DNA of 64,000 nt from the NCBI GenBank assembly GCA_020051695.1, contig JAGVQM010000011.1:1-64000 (forward strand), read 5' to 3'. The stretch's first letter is position 1, and every line of letters starts with the position of its first letter. The translations under genes and the position numbers were made by a program. Below, one piece after another: positions 33,118 to 43,185 of this stretch. The notes under the pieces are model-generated. The model made no database searches, was not told the DNA's origin, and saw only the letters and a list, made by a program, of their open reading frames with translations. The stretch comes from Candidatus Zixiibacteriota bacterium. GTDB taxonomy: Bacteria > Zixibacteria > MSB-5A5 > WJJR01 > JAJRUJ01.

Positions 33118-34401
33118 TCACCCTGTCAGCTTCTCCAGTGTTGCAAAAAACTCCGGGTACGACACCTCGATCGCTTCAGCATGTGAAATCACGGTTTCGC
33201 CGGCGGCAATCAAACCGGCGACGCCGAGGGTCATGGCCAGCCGATGATCGTGATAGGATTTGGCGAACGCGCCGCGCAACGGAGATGGTCCGGTGATTTC
33301 CAGCCCGTCTTCGCGTTGGATGATACTCCCGCCCATCCGTGACAACTCTGTCGCGACAGTCTGCAGCCGGTCACTTTCCTTGAAGCGCAGTTCTTTGGCC
33401 CCGGTTATTATCGTTTTTCCCTCGGCTTGAGTGGCGGCCAGCGTTAGGGCCGGGACTTCATCGACCAGTGAGGGGATCATTTCCGGCGTGATCTTGATGC
33501 CCTGCAGCCGGGAGGGATACGCGTCAATCCGCCCGTACGGTTCATGATTGCACTCGCCAGTTTGAACGATGCGAATATCCGCGCCCATGTTCTGCAGCGC
33601 CGTGATCCCGCCCAGCCGCGTGGGGTTCAGGCCGACCTGCTCGACCCGGACATCCGAACCGCCGGCCAGCACGCCCGCCAGCAGAAAATAAAACGCAGAG
33701 GAAATATCGCCCGGAATGGTCAGGTCCGCGGCGGCAAGCTCGCTGCCTTCGATGCTGATCCGATTATTATCGACGGCGATCCTGCCGCCGAGATATTGCA
33801 GCATTCGTTCGGTGTGGTCGCGGGAGGGTGTCCGCTCGGTAATCGATGTCGTTTCCGTGCAGAACAAACCGGCCAGCAGAATTGCCGATTTGACCTGGGC
33901 GCTGGCCACCGGCATCGTGTAATCAATGGATTGCAGGCCGCCGCCGGAGATAGCCAGCGGCGCTCGCGTGCCGTTTTTGCGGGCCATAATGCGCGCGCCC
34001 ATCTTCTGCAATGGTTCAATGATTCGCCCCATCGGCCGGCTGCGCAGCGAATCATCACCGGTGATGATCGAAACAAATGCCTGCCCGCTGAGCAGTCCGG
34101 AAAGCAGGCGCATCGTGGTCCCCGAATTTCCGGCGTCCAGGACCCCGGACGGTTCGCAAAATCCGTATCGTCCCCGCCCCTGCACAACAACGGCACGGCG
34201 ATTAACGGACTCAATAATAACACCCAGTGCCTCCAGGCACCGTCGTGTCGAGATGCAATCGGCGGCCGTCGAAAGATTCGTGATTGTAACCGGGCCATTG
34301 CATAATGCGCCGATGAGCAATGCCCGATGAGAAATCGACTTATCACCGGGGACTTTGATGGTCCCGCCGATTTCCGCGGTATGTGTAATTTGTTTATCCA
34401 T
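33118..34401 (-). CDS. aroA: 3-phosphoshikimate 1-carboxyvinyltransferase (EPSP synthase)
   Basis: The 427-residue enzyme joins shikimate-3-phosphate and PEP. Signature segments are VPGDKSISHRALLIGAL, DAGNSGTTMRLLSGLL, RPMGRIIEPLQ and KESDRLQTVATEL. The N-terminal GNSGTTMR loop has Thr-Thr rather than the Ala-Ala type loop seen in glyphosate-tolerant class II enzymes, and the length suits the general family; I did not assign a class. It overlaps tyrA by 8 nt. Confidence 0.95.
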   Translation of the reverse strand: MDKQITHTAEIGGTIKVPGDKSISHRALLIGALCNGPVTITNLSTAADCISTRRCLEALGVIIESVNRRAVVVQGRGRYGFCEPSGVLDAGNSGTTMRLLSGLLSGQAFVSIITGDDSLRSRPMGRIIEPLQKMGARIMARKNGTRAPLAISGGGLQSIDYTMPVASAQVKSAILLAGLFCTETTSITERTPSRDHTERMLQYLGGRIAVDNNRISIEGSELAAADLTIPGDISSAFYFLLAGVLAGGSDVRVEQVGLNPTRLGGITALQNMGADIRIVQTGECNHEPYGRIDAYPSRLQGIKITPEMIPSLVDEVPALTLAATQAEGKTIITGAKELRFKESDRLQTVATELSRMGGSIIQREDGLEITGPSPLRGAFAKSYHDHRLAMTLGVAGLIAAGETVISHAEAIEVSYPEFFATLEKLTG

Positions 34402-35263
34402 CGATTAAATCGCGATGCTGGTCGCGCACAGTGGCGATTAATTCACGCAACCTCGATTCATCCAGACTGCTGATTAAAGTCTTCAGTGATTCCAGATGCC
34501 CAATAATCTCATTGAGGGCAATGACGCAATTATCCGTGTTGGTCAGGAACATATCCAGCGGCAGGTCGGGGGAGGAGGCCGCAACCCGTGTCGCACTTTT
34601 AAAGCTGCCTGCGATTAGCTGTTTGATCTCCGGGTGCTGTGCGGCACGTTCGGTGGTCAATCGGACCAGCGCCAGTGACAGCAGATACGGCAGATTGCTG
34701 GTCAACGCGATCAGTCGATCATGCTCGGCAGCGTCCAGCACCAACGGTTTGGCCCCCAGGGCACTGACCAACGCTGCGGAGAGTCCCAGGCACTCTTCGG
34801 CGGTTGCTCCAGTCGGTGATAATACAAATTCTGTCCCGACAAACATATGTCGTTGCGCAGCCGCCAGGCCGAATCCTTCCGTCCCGGTCAGTGGATGGCC
34901 GCCGACATACCGGGCGGTCAGGCCACGCCGCGCCGCTTCATCCCGGAGCCGGCGTTTGGTACTCCCGACATCCAGCACAAGCGCACCTACGTTGAGATGC
35001 TCAGCGACCACGGGCAGCACTTCTATTATTTGACGCAAAGGTGCAGCCAGAATGACTATATCTGCATGTTCAATGCCCGCTTCCAGAGTGGCGGCAGCGG
35101 TATCGATCACGCGCCGGCGCCCGGCTTCGTCCAGCACCGATAAATCAGGATCATAGCCGACAACCTCACCGACTATGTTGTCGGCCACCAGATCGAGTCC
35201 GAGCGAACCGCCGATCTGGCCCAGACCGATGATGAGTACCCGGGTTTGCCGCAGACTTTTCAC
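34394..35263 (-). CDS. tyrA: Prephenate dehydrogenase
   Basis: The 289-residue enzyme oxidatively decarboxylates prephenate to 4-hydroxyphenylpyruvate for Tyr. The N-terminal Rossmann loop is [15 protein letters not shown] with D38-type acidic residue (GYDPDL) favouring NAD, and the substrate motif is [12 protein letters not shown]. The all-helical C-terminal half ([13 protein letters not shown]) is complete. There is no ACT or chorismate-mutase domain. The start codon is GTG, overlapping the aroF stop in GTGA. Confidence 0.93.
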   Translation of the reverse strand: MKSLRQTRVLIIGLGQIGGSLGLDLVADNIVGEVVGYDPDLSVLDEAGRRRVIDTAAATLEAGIEHADIVILAAPLRQIIEVLPVVAEHLNVGALVLDVGSTKRRLRDEAARRGLTARYVGGHPLTGTEGFGLAAAQRHMFVGTEFVLSPTGATAEECLGLSAALVSALGAKPLVLDAAEHDRLIALTSNLPYLLSLALVRLTTERAAQHPEIKQLIAGSFKSATRVAASSPDLPLDMFLTNTDNCVIALNEIIGHLESLKTLISSLDESRLRELIATVRDQHRDLIDG

Positions 35264-36276
35264 AACCGGCGCCCCACTGCGTTGGCCAACGGTTTCAATC
35301 CGGCCATGAGTTCGTCGAATTCGGCGGGCGGCAGACTCTGCGCGCCGTCGGATAATGCTTTCTCCGGTTCCGGGTGGACCTCGATAATCAGCCCGTCGGC
35401 TCCGGCGGCGATCGCGCTTTTGGAGACCGGCGCCACGAGGTAGCGCTGCCCGGTGGCATGGCTGGGATCGACAATCACCGGAAGATGGCTGAGCTTTTTA
35501 ATGATCGGCACCGCGGAAATATCCAGCGTATTGCGCGTATATTTTTCAAAACTGCGGATCCCGCGCTCGCAGAGTATCACGTTGGGGTTGCCGTTGGCCA
35601 GAATATATTCGGCGGCCATCAGGAGTTCCTCGATCGTCGACATCAACCCGCGTTTTAATAACACCGCCTTGCTGGTTTTGCCGACCGCCTCCAGCAAGGG
35701 ATAATTCTGCATGTTCCGCGCGCCAATCTGCAGGATATCGGCGTAGGCCGCCACTAACGGCACGGCCTGGGGTGACATCACCTCGGTGACAATTGCCAGG
35801 CCGGTTTTTTCGTGAGCTTCCCTGAGGATTTTAAGCCCTTCTTCGCCGAGTCCCTGGAATGAATAGGGCGAGGTCCGGGGTTTAAAGGCCCCGCCCCGCA
35901 GGACTTTTGCCCCGGATTTGGCCACCGCCTCGGCCGCGGCCAGGGTTTGTTCGCGGCTTTCGACCGCGCAGGGCCCCGCCATCACGACAATTTCATCGCC
36001 GCCGATCCGCAGACCGTTCAGCGCGACAATTGTCGGTTCATTTCTCCATTCCCGTCCCGCCAGTTTAAACGGTTGCAAAATCGGCACGACATTTTCCACT
36101 CCGGGCAGGACGGTAAACATCTGCGGATCGATGCGCTTGTCGTTGCCGACGATGCCGATGATACTTTTTTTCTCACCTTTGGAAAGATGGGGTTCGAAAC
36201 CAAGTTCCTGCACTTTTTTGATCACCACGCCCGCTTGTTTGGCGGTGGCTTCGGTTTTCATCACGACGATCATCAT
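35260..36276 (-). CDS. aroF: DAHP synthase, type I-beta with N-terminal regulatory domain
   Basis: The 338-residue enzyme condenses PEP and erythrose-4-phosphate, the first shikimate step. The N-terminal about 70 residues ([16 protein letters not shown]...) match the ferredoxin-like regulatory domain of the Thermotoga-type I-beta enzymes, which gives Phe/Tyr feedback. The barrel shows [29 protein letters not shown] and DPSHATGQR. It overlaps tyrA by 4 nt and follows aroH by 7 nt. Having allosteric control on top of attenuation would let Tyr limit flux independently of Trp. Confidence 0.94.
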   Translation of the reverse strand: MMIVVMKTEATAKQAGVVIKKVQELGFEPHLSKGEKKSIIGIVGNDKRIDPQMFTVLPGVENVVPILQPFKLAGREWRNEPTIVALNGLRIGGDEIVVMAGPCAVESREQTLAAAEAVAKSGAKVLRGGAFKPRTSPYSFQGLGEEGLKILREAHEKTGLAIVTEVMSPQAVPLVAAYADILQIGARNMQNYPLLEAVGKTSKAVLLKRGLMSTIEELLMAAEYILANGNPNVILCERGIRSFEKYTRNTLDISAVPIIKKLSHLPVIVDPSHATGQRYLVAPVSKSAIAAGADGLIIEVHPEPEKALSDGAQSLPPAEFDELMAGLKPLANAVGRRL

Positions 36277-36283
36277 GGTTTCC

Positions 36284-36646
36284 TCACTGCAAGTCGGGCC
36301 GGAGGTTTACGGCATCGCCCAGGTATTGGTGCTTGATTTGCTCCGGGGCCAGCGCCGTGTTGACATGCACCAGGACCCGAATTACTCGAGTCATGCTGTC
36401 GGCCACATCCATTTCCCGCGCACATAGTAACGGCACGGTCAGCCAGCCCATCTCGCGCGCAGCACGGGCGGGATAGACTGCCTGCAGGTCGGCTGTGGCA
36501 GTAAAAAACACGCTGGCAATGTCCGCGATGCGGATATCGTTTTCTCTGATTATCGCCTGCAACAACAGTGTCGTCGCGGCCAGAATATCTTCTATCGTAT
36601 TGCTTCGGGCCTGGATGGCTCCCCGGATGCCGCGCACGTTAGTCAT
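36284..36646 (-). CDS. aroH: AroH-type monofunctional chorismate mutase
   Basis: The 120-residue enzyme rearranges chorismate to prephenate. It matches the trimeric AroH fold of Bacillus, not the helical AroQ type: [13 protein letters not shown] at the N-terminus, [24 protein letters not shown] and [10 protein letters not shown], with Arg and Cys residues of the active site (LLCAREM). It overlaps trpA by 8 nt. It diverts chorismate towards Tyr and Phe. Confidence 0.94.
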   Translation of the reverse strand: MTNVRGIRGAIQARSNTIEDILAATTLLLQAIIRENDIRIADIASVFFTATADLQAVYPARAAREMGWLTVPLLCAREMDVADSMTRVIRVLVHVNTALAPEQIKHQYLGDAVNLRPDLQ

Positions 36647-37439
36647 GATCGATTCCTTTACGAATCTGGCGCAGGAAATCCCTCACGCGTCCGACCGCCC
36701 GGCCGGGATCGCCCGTGTGGCGAATCAGATCAATGATGGCGCTGCCGACAATTACGCCGTCGGCTACCCGCGAGACCTGCTGCGCCTGAGCAGGAGTCGT
36801 GATGCCGAACCCCACACAAACCGGCAGTGTGCTTTCCTGTTTGACACGGCGAATCCAGTTTAATATCGAGGGGGAAAAGGATGTCTTCGCGCCGGTCACC
36901 CCGGTGACCGATACCAGGTAGACAAACCCACGTGATTTTCGGATAATCTGCCGTCGCCGCTGTGGAGATGATGTTCGTGCCAGCAGATAAATCAAATCAA
37001 TCCCATTGTCCCGGCAAACCCGCTCAACCTCGGCGCCTTCTTCCCAGATTAAATCCGGCACAATCAATCCTGATACACCCGCGGATTGGGCGTGGTCGAC
37101 AAAACGCTGCAGACCGTATGCCCGGACCGGGTTGTAATAACTCATCAAGATTCGCGGTGCGGGGTATGTCCCATTGAGCGATCTTAACAACCCCAGCGTC
37201 CGGGCAACGGTCATGCCGTGTTCCAGCGCGTGTTGTGAGGCCTGCTGGATTACCGGCCCATCGGCCAGCGGATCGGAAAAGGGGATGCCGATTTCCACCA
37301 AATCCGCGCCCGCGTCGCCGAAATCCTCAAGTAACCGCAGGAATGTCTTCTCATCCGGGTACCCGGCGGTGAGAAAAGGGAGCAAGGCCTTGCGTTTATT
37401 GTCGGCGCAGCGCGCGAGTGTCTGGGCAATCACATTCAT
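36639..37439 (-). CDS. trpA: Tryptophan synthase alpha subunit
   Basis: The 266-residue TIM barrel releases indole from indole-3-glycerol phosphate for the beta subunit. Catalytic Glu and Asp lie in LVEIGIPFSDPLADGPVIQ; the phosphate site is seen in VSVTGVTGAKTSF and GFGITTPAQAQQV. The real start is ATG 37439; the open frame runs further upstream but those residues are not part of the family. It follows trpB by 13 nt. Confidence 0.95.
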   Translation of the reverse strand: MNVIAQTLARCADNKRKALLPFLTAGYPDEKTFLRLLEDFGDAGADLVEIGIPFSDPLADGPVIQQASQHALEHGMTVARTLGLLRSLNGTYPAPRILMSYYNPVRAYGLQRFVDHAQSAGVSGLIVPDLIWEEGAEVERVCRDNGIDLIYLLARTSSPQRRRQIIRKSRGFVYLVSVTGVTGAKTSFSPSILNWIRRVKQESTLPVCVGFGITTPAQAQQVSRVADGVIVGSAIIDLIRHTGDPGRAVGRVRDFLRQIRKGIDHD

Positions 37440-37452
37440 GGTGTTTTCGACC

Positions 37453-38685
37453 TCATCGTGTGCCTGATGCTGCGTTCTTTCGCCGCTGGTGAGCGGCTTG
37501 TTCCACCGCCTGCTGGACTTGCGGGTTGGCCAGGTCTTTATCGCCACGGCCGGACAGGTTGACCACGATCAGCGCCGACGCCTGTAATTGCGGCGCCAGT
37601 TTTCCGGCATACGCCAGCGCAAAAGAGGATTCGAGCGCCGGGATGATTCCCTCGGTTTCGGTTAACTCCACAAACGCCCGCAATGCTGCAGCATCGGTCG
37701 CGGTCTCATATTGGACACGACCGTTATCCTTCAGGAAACTGTGTTCCGGGCCGACGCCGGGGTAATCAAGTCCGGCGGCGACAGAATGCGTGGGCCTGAC
37801 CTGACCGTGACGGTCCTGCAATAGGTAACTTAAGCTGCCGTGCAACACACCGGGACTGCCTTTTTTGAGTGTGGCTGCGTGCAGATGCGTGTGCAATCCC
37901 TTCCCGGCCGATTCCACGCCGACCAGGCGCACCGAGGTATCCGCAATAAACCGATGGAACATCCCGATCGCATTGCTTCCGCCGCCGACACAGGCCACGA
38001 CAGCATCCGGCAGTTGCTTAAACCGCCGTTGCACCTGTGCGCGCGTTTCCCGGCCGATGATGGCCTGAAAATCACGGACCAGCAGGGGATAGGGATGCGG
38101 TCCCACGACCGAACCGATGATATAGTGTGTCGATTCGACATTGGTCACCCAGTCGCGGATCGCCTGATTCGTGGCGTCTTTGAGTGTCCGGCTGCCGGCG
38201 TTTACCGCCACGACTTCGGCGTTGAGCAATCTCATGCGCGCGACATTCGGCGCCTGCCGGATGATGTCTTCTTCTCCCATATACACGGTGCAGGCAAAGC
38301 CGAACAGTGAGGCCACGGTCGCCACCGCGACACCATGCTGCCCCGCGCCGGTCTCGGCGATGATGCGTTTTTTTCCCATGCGGCGGGCGAGCAGGGCCTG
38401 TCCCAGACAATTATTGATTTTATGTGCGCCGGTATGGGCCAGGTCTTCACGTTTCAGCAGAATCCGCGCGCCCCGGTGTTTGTGAGTCAGACGCCGGGCA
38501 AAAAACAGCGGCGTCGGCCGCCCGGCATAGGTCTCCATCAATTCCCGCAGTTCACTGGTGAAGCCCCGGTCACGGCGCGCCCGCCGGTACTCGCCGTCCA
38601 GTTCCTGCAGGGCCGACATCAATGTTTCAGGAACAAACCGGCCCCCGTACTTGCCGAAGTAGCCGAGTTTATTTGGTTGTCCCAC
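37453..38685 (-). CDS. trpB: Tryptophan synthase beta subunit
   Basis: The 410-residue PLP enzyme joins indole and serine. The PLP Lys is in HTGAHKINN, followed by [10 protein letters not shown]; the phosphate loop is [10 protein letters not shown]. The protein starts [21 protein letters not shown] at a GTG (38685) that lies 67 nt inside the end of trpF. No later in-frame start keeps the conserved N-terminus. It pairs with trpA just downstream. Confidence 0.95.
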   Translation of the reverse strand: MGQPNKLGYFGKYGGRFVPETLMSALQELDGEYRRARRDRGFTSELRELMETYAGRPTPLFFARRLTHKHRGARILLKREDLAHTGAHKINNCLGQALLARRMGKKRIIAETGAGQHGVAVATVASLFGFACTVYMGEEDIIRQAPNVARMRLLNAEVVAVNAGSRTLKDATNQAIRDWVTNVESTHYIIGSVVGPHPYPLLVRDFQAIIGRETRAQVQRRFKQLPDAVVACVGGGSNAIGMFHRFIADTSVRLVGVESAGKGLHTHLHAATLKKGSPGVLHGSLSYLLQDRHGQVRPTHSVAAGLDYPGVGPEHSFLKDNGRVQYETATDAAALRAFVELTETEGIIPALESSFALAYAGKLAPQLQASALIVVNLSGRGDKDLANPQVQQAVEQAAHQRRKNAASGTR

Positions 38686-39287
38686 CGTTGTACCTCGCGG
38701 ATAAACCGTTCAAGTTTTTCCGGGTCTTTGCGCCCCGGTTGTTGTTCCACACCGCTGCTGACGTCAACGGCAAATGGCCGGGCAACGCATAACGCTTCGG
38801 TGATATTGGCTGGGGTCAGTCCCCCGGAAAGGATGACTTTTCCCAACGCCGTTGCCTGGCGCGCGATTTCCCAGTTGAAACGTTTTCCGGTACCGCCGCG
38901 GGCGTGCCGGTCATAGGAGTCCAGGACGAAACAGTCCCGGCCGAATTTTCTGATCTGGTCCGGCAACCGGTTGTTCTTGACCCGAAAGGCTTTAATGGCC
39001 GGGACCGGCAATGCCTCCAGAAATTCACGGCTTTCATCGCCATGCAATTGGACGACATCCAGCCGGCAGTATGTCGCGATCTGCTGAATGATCTCCGGGT
39101 GTTCATTAACGAAAACCCCGGCCATTGTCGCCGATGAGGCCGCCTGATGGATAATCCGGCGCACGGCGGGCGGCGTGACGCGGCGCGGACCGGCGGCAAA
39201 CACAAAGCCCAGCGCGTGCGCACCCAGGTCGAGTGCCAACCGGGCATCCTCGATCGTGGTGATTCCGCAAATTTTTATTCTGGTCAT
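38619..39287 (-). CDS. trpF: Phosphoribosylanthranilate isomerase
   Basis: The 222-residue TIM barrel catalyses the third Trp step. Catalytic Cys is in [12 protein letters not shown] and the general acid Asp in [18 protein letters not shown]; the phosphate loop is [10 protein letters not shown]. The last about 22 residues run past the usual end of the family and overlap trpB. It overlaps trpC by ATGA. Confidence 0.93.
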   Translation of the reverse strand: MTRIKICGITTIEDARLALDLGAHALGFVFAAGPRRVTPPAVRRIIHQAASSATMAGVFVNEHPEIIQQIATYCRLDVVQLHGDESREFLEALPVPAIKAFRVKNNRLPDQIRKFGRDCFVLDSYDRHARGGTGKRFNWEIARQATALGKVILSGGLTPANITEALCVARPFAVDVSSGVEQQPGRKDPEKLERFIREVQRWDNQINSATSASTGAGLFLKH

Positions 39288-40063
39288 GAGTGCTTGCCTG
39301 TCAGTTCCCGCAATTTCAGCGCCGGATCAGCGCTGGTGACCAGTGCCTCACCAATGAGTGCCGCATCCAGGCCCCATTCACGCAGCCGTTCGATGTCGCC
39401 GCGGCCGGTGATCCCGCTTTCGCTGAGGCAGATCATGCCGCCGGGGATGAGCGGCCGCAGGCACCGCGTGGTCTGCACATCAACCGCAAATGTCCGCAGG
39501 TCGCGATTGTTAATCCCGATCATCTCCGGGTCTGCCGTGAGCGCGACCTCGATTTCCTCGACGTTATGCACTTCGATCACTGTTTCCAGCCCGAGCTCGC
39601 GGGCCAGACCGTGCAAGCGGACCAGTCGGCCGGCCGTCAGCGCCGCGACAATCAACAGCACCGCATCGGCGCCGAAAACCCTGCTTTCCCAGAGCTGATA
39701 CTCATCGATAATGAAATCCTTGCGCAGCACCGGGAGCGTTGTTGCCGCCCGCACTGTCCGCAGGTCCTGGGTCGAACCGTGAAAGAATGTGCCGTCGGTC
39801 AATACAGAAATGCCTGCCGCGCCGCCCTTTTCATACATCGCGGCCGTGCGCTCAACCGGCAGGTTTGCGGCCAGGTCCCCCTTTGATGGTGAATGCCGCT
39901 TGATTTCGGCGATAATGGCGACATCATCGGCAGCCACGATCCTTTGCCGCAGACTGTTGATTGGTCGGGCCAGGGCTTCATCACGCCGGAATTGCGCGAT
40001 CTGCTCCGTGCGGTCGGCTCCGGCCAGTTCGGCCTGTTTATGGGCAATGATCTTATTCAGCAT
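39284..40063 (-). CDS. trpC: Indole-3-glycerol phosphate synthase
   Basis: The 259-residue TIM barrel closes the indole ring. Signature segments are IAEIKRHSPSKGDLA, VLRKDFIIDEYQLWES, GINNRDLRTFAVD and SESGIT. ATG 40063 is chosen because it gives the usual N-terminus (MLNKIIAHKQAEL); it overlaps trpD by 11 nt. TrpC and TrpF are separate genes here, not fused as in enterobacteria. Confidence 0.95.
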   Translation of the reverse strand: MLNKIIAHKQAELAGADRTEQIAQFRRDEALARPINSLRQRIVAADDVAIIAEIKRHSPSKGDLAANLPVERTAAMYEKGGAAGISVLTDGTFFHGSTQDLRTVRAATTLPVLRKDFIIDEYQLWESRVFGADAVLLIVAALTAGRLVRLHGLARELGLETVIEVHNVEEIEVALTADPEMIGINNRDLRTFAVDVQTTRCLRPLIPGGMICLSESGITGRGDIERLREWGLDAALIGEALVTSADPALKLRELTGKHS

Positions 40064-41078
40064 GGCCGTGTTTATTGGTAAATTCGATGAACGCATTCAG
40101 CTTGTCCAACGCGGCACCGGAATCGATGCTAGTTGCGGCCTGCGCGATGCCGTCGCGAATGGAATCTGTCTTCTCCGCAGCCACCAGCGAGACTGCGGCA
40201 TTGAGTACGACCGTGTCCCGCCTCGGCCCGCGTTCTCCCTGCAAAATCGACCGCGTAATTGCGGCGTTCTCCGCAGGTTCCCCTCCGGCCAGGTCGGCCA
40301 ACGAGCATTCGGCAAACCCGTATTCGCGCGGGTCCAGCAGGAAACTTTCACTGGTCCCGTTGTATACCATGGATACTTTGTTGGGGCCGGCCGTAGTCAG
40401 CTCATCGACATGGTTGAGGTTGTAGACGACACACGTGCGGCGAATGCCCAGTTCCCGCGCGGCGGCGGCCAGTTTGTCGGTGAAGGAAATGTCGCACACG
40501 CCAATCAGCTGGTGCGTGGCGAAAGCCGGGTTGGTCAGCGGTCCCAGGAGATTGAAAATGGTCCGGAATCCCAGTTCCCGCCGGACCGGGGCGACTTCCT
40601 TCATCGCCGGGTGCAACAGCGGCGCAAACAGAAAACCGATGCCGATTTCATTGATACAGCGGCCCATGGTCTCCGGGGTCAGCATGATACACGCCCCTAG
40701 TTCCCGCAACAGATCGGCGCTGCCGCTGCGGCTGGAGACCGAACGGTTGCCGTGCTTGCCGATCGCCAACCCGCAGCCGGCCAGCACAAACGCGGCGGTT
40801 GTCGAAATATTAAAGGTCCCGGCGCCGTCACCACCGGTCCCGCAGTTGTCGAATAACGCGGTCTGGTGATGCTCAATGCGGCGGGCTTTGTCCCGCATCG
40901 CCCGCGCCGAACCGCAGATTTCCTCGGCGGTCTCGCCCTTTTGCCGCAACGCCGTCAAATAGGCTGCAATCTGGGCCGGCGCGACATGGCCGGACATGAT
41001 CCGGTCCATGACCTCCCGGCATTCCCCGGCGCTTAAATTTTCCCGGTGCAATAATTTTTCTATCGTTTCGGTAATCAT
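40053..41078 (-). CDS. trpD: Anthranilate phosphoribosyltransferase
   Basis: The 341-residue enzyme adds phosphoribose to anthranilate. The PRPP site is DNCGTGGDGAGTFNIST, and KHGNRSVSSRSGSADLLRELG marks the anthranilate and metal region. The length is right for the stand-alone enzyme, with no TrpG fusion. It begins 3 nt after trpG. Confidence 0.95.
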   Translation of the reverse strand: MITETIEKLLHRENLSAGECREVMDRIMSGHVAPAQIAAYLTALRQKGETAEEICGSARAMRDKARRIEHHQTALFDNCGTGGDGAGTFNISTTAAFVLAGCGLAIGKHGNRSVSSRSGSADLLRELGACIMLTPETMGRCINEIGIGFLFAPLLHPAMKEVAPVRRELGFRTIFNLLGPLTNPAFATHQLIGVCDISFTDKLAAAARELGIRRTCVVYNLNHVDELTTAGPNKVSMVYNGTSESFLLDPREYGFAECSLADLAGGEPAENAAITRSILQGERGPRRDTVVLNAAVSLVAAEKTDSIRDGIAQAATSIDSGAALDKLNAFIEFTNKHGHAE

Positions 41079-41081
41079 CGA

Positions 41082-41648
41082 TCACCTCGACAGCAGGAAA
41101 TTGGACAGCAGCAATTTTCCATGTTCAGTTAAAATTGCTTCTGGATGAAATTGTACACCCTCGACCGGCAGTTCCCCGACGCGGACAGCCATCACTTCGC
41201 CGTCCGCGGTCTGGGCCGTCACTTTGATCCGCTCGGGCAGTGCATCCTCTTTGGCGATCAATGAATGGTACCGTGCGGCGGTGAACGGACTGGGGACCCC
41301 CTGAAAAATGCCCTGTCCCGTATGGAATATCTGCGAGGTCTTGCCGTGCATCAGGCGGTCCGCGTTGACAATTTCACCGCCCAGCGCGTACGCGATACAT
41401 TGATGGCCCAGGCATACGCCGAGGATGGGGATCAGACCGGTGAAGTGTTTCACCAAAGTGCAGGAGATGCCGGCGTCCTGCGGCGCCCCCGGGCCGGGAG
41501 AGATAATCAGGTGCGTCGGCTGCAGGGCGACCGCCTGCTCGAGTGTGATTTCATCATTGCGGAAAACGAGGAGCTGTGCGCCCAGCTCGCCCACATACTG
41601 CACCAGGTTATAGGTGAACGAATCGTAGTTGTCGATGATCAGGATCAT
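41082..41648 (-). CDS. trpG: Anthranilate synthase component II (glutamine amidotransferase)
   Basis: The 188-residue class I amidotransferase supplies ammonia to TrpE. The catalytic Cys is in LGVCLGHQCIAYALGG and the His-Glu pair in GVQFHPEAIL; the oxyanion segment is SPGPGAPQDAG. It starts inside the trpE stop (TAATG), so translation is tightly coupled. It may also serve as PabA if no other copy exists, which cannot be judged here. Confidence 0.94.
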   Translation of the reverse strand: MILIIDNYDSFTYNLVQYVGELGAQLLVFRNDEITLEQAVALQPTHLIISPGPGAPQDAGISCTLVKHFTGLIPILGVCLGHQCIAYALGGEIVNADRLMHGKTSQIFHTGQGIFQGVPSPFTAARYHSLIAKEDALPERIKVTAQTADGEVMAVRVGELPVEGVQFHPEAILTEHGKLLLSNFLLSR

Positions 41649-43108
41649 TAAAACCCTCCTTCGGCCATGGCGATTGCTTTTTGCAGCGCCGCGATCTTGG
41701 TACAGGATTCCCGGTATTCTTTTTCCGGCACCGAATCGGCGACAATGCCCGCGCCGGCTTGCAAGAAAAATTCACGGCCTTTCATGACGATGGTCCTGAT
41801 CGTGATGCACCAGTCGGTATCGCCGGAAAGACTGAAGTAGCCGACCGCACCCGCATAGGGGCCGCGCTTGTTTTGCTCCAGCTCGTCGATTAATTCCATC
41901 GCGCGGATCTTCGGCGCCCCGGTCACTGTCCCGGCGGGAAATGCTGCCCCAAACAGGTCGAACTGGTCCAGCCCGGGGCGCAACCGTCCCGTGACATTGG
42001 AGGTCATATGCATCACATGCGAGTAACGCTCGAGCTTCATGAAATCGGTTACCTGCACCGACCCATAGGTGCAGCACCTCCCCAGGTCGTTGCGCCCGAG
42101 ATCGACCAGCATCACATGTTCAGCCCGCTCTTTTTCGTCGGCGAGCAGTTGTTCACCCAGCAGCCGGTCTTCGGCCTCATCACGGCCGCGCGGCCTGGTC
42201 CCGGCAATCGGCCGCACGGTGGCCACATCATTTTCCAGCCGGACCAGTGCTTCCGGAGAGGAGCCGATCAGCCGCACATTATCAAAATCAAGATAAAACA
42301 TGTAGGGCGAGGGGTTGAGCATCCGCAGCGCGCGGTAAATCATGAACGAATCGGCGCCGGTTGTTCCCTGCAGCCGTTGCGACAGTACCAGTTGATAGAT
42401 ATCACCGGCCACGATATGCTTCTTAATCTGTTGCACCGTCCGGCAAAATCGTTCCTCGGTGAAATCCGAAATCAACCCGTTGCCGGCCGTGATGACCTTA
42501 TGCTCGGGGACCTGCAGCGGCGCCCGTAATAAGGCTTGGATCTCTGCCAATTTGTGCTCTGCGGCCTGTGCCCCGCCCTGATCGGCCAGGCACATGATTT
42601 TCATCCGCCGCTGCACATGGTCAAACACCAGCAGGGTATCAACCAGATACAACAAGGCCGGCGGCAGCCCCAGCCGGTCGGGGGCCGTATCGGGTATATG
42701 TTCAAGAAACCTGATGAAATCGTAACTAATGTAGCCGACTGCCCCACCCAGCAGGCGAGGGTGGGTCGCCGGCAGGTCGATCTGCAATTTTCCCAGGACG
42801 TCCTTCAGCGAGCTTAAGGCGGATTGATGGTCCTGCCGGGGCAGTAAAAAACGTCCCCCGGAATTTTCCACCAGCAAGCCCTGGTCGGTCATCATGATTT
42901 TGGCATCCGGTTTCAGGCAGATGAAAGAGTACCGCCCGACCACCGTGCCGCTGTCGACGCTCTCCAGCAGAATCCGCGCACCGTGGCGGTGCAGCTTCAA
43001 AAACGCGGAAACCGGTGTTTCCAGGTCGGCGGGCATCTCGCGGACGACCACCTGCAGATGCCGGACACCCTGATCCGTGGCCGGGTGAGAAAGCAGCACA
43101 TTGTTCAT
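41648..43108 (-). CDS. trpE: Anthranilate synthase component I
   Basis: The 486-residue enzyme converts chorismate to anthranilate with ammonia from TrpG. The N-terminal LLESVDSG..GRYSFI segment is the Trp feedback site. The catalytic half shows AGDIYQLVLSQRL, IAGTRPRGRDEAEDRLL, VDLGRNDLGR and FPAGTVTGAPKIRAMELI. ATG 43108 is chosen since GGAGG lies 5 nt upstream; the ATG at 43111 is too close, and a longer frame would start inside the attenuator hairpin. It is the first structural gene of the supraoperon. Confidence 0.95.
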   Translation of the reverse strand: MNNVLLSHPATDQGVRHLQVVVREMPADLETPVSAFLKLHRHGARILLESVDSGTVVGRYSFICLKPDAKIMMTDQGLLVENSGGRFLLPRQDHQSALSSLKDVLGKLQIDLPATHPRLLGGAVGYISYDFIRFLEHIPDTAPDRLGLPPALLYLVDTLLVFDHVQRRMKIMCLADQGGAQAAEHKLAEIQALLRAPLQVPEHKVITAGNGLISDFTEERFCRTVQQIKKHIVAGDIYQLVLSQRLQGTTGADSFMIYRALRMLNPSPYMFYLDFDNVRLIGSSPEALVRLENDVATVRPIAGTRPRGRDEAEDRLLGEQLLADEKERAEHVMLVDLGRNDLGRCCTYGSVQVTDFMKLERYSHVMHMTSNVTGRLRPGLDQFDLFGAAFPAGTVTGAPKIRAMELIDELEQNKRGPYAGAVGYFSLSGDTDWCITIRTIVMKGREFFLQAGAGIVADSVPEKEYRESCTKIAALQKAIAMAEGGF

Positions 43109-43128
43109 CATGTCCTCCAGCAAACAAT

Positions 43129-43163
43129 AAAAAAAGCCCACTATCATCGGCTGATAGTGGGCT
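43129..43163 (-). terminator. trp attenuator terminator
   Basis: On the minus strand a perfect 12-bp stem (AGCCCACTATCA / TGATAGTGGGCT, 43135-43146 and 43152-43163) with a 5-nt loop is followed by seven T (43135-43129). It lies only about 20 nt before the trpE start and after the Trp-codon leader, so it is the terminator (3:4) hairpin of a transcription attenuator, not the end of a gene. Confidence 0.9.
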
Positions 43164-43185
43164 GCATATTTCCGGTTATCCGTGT

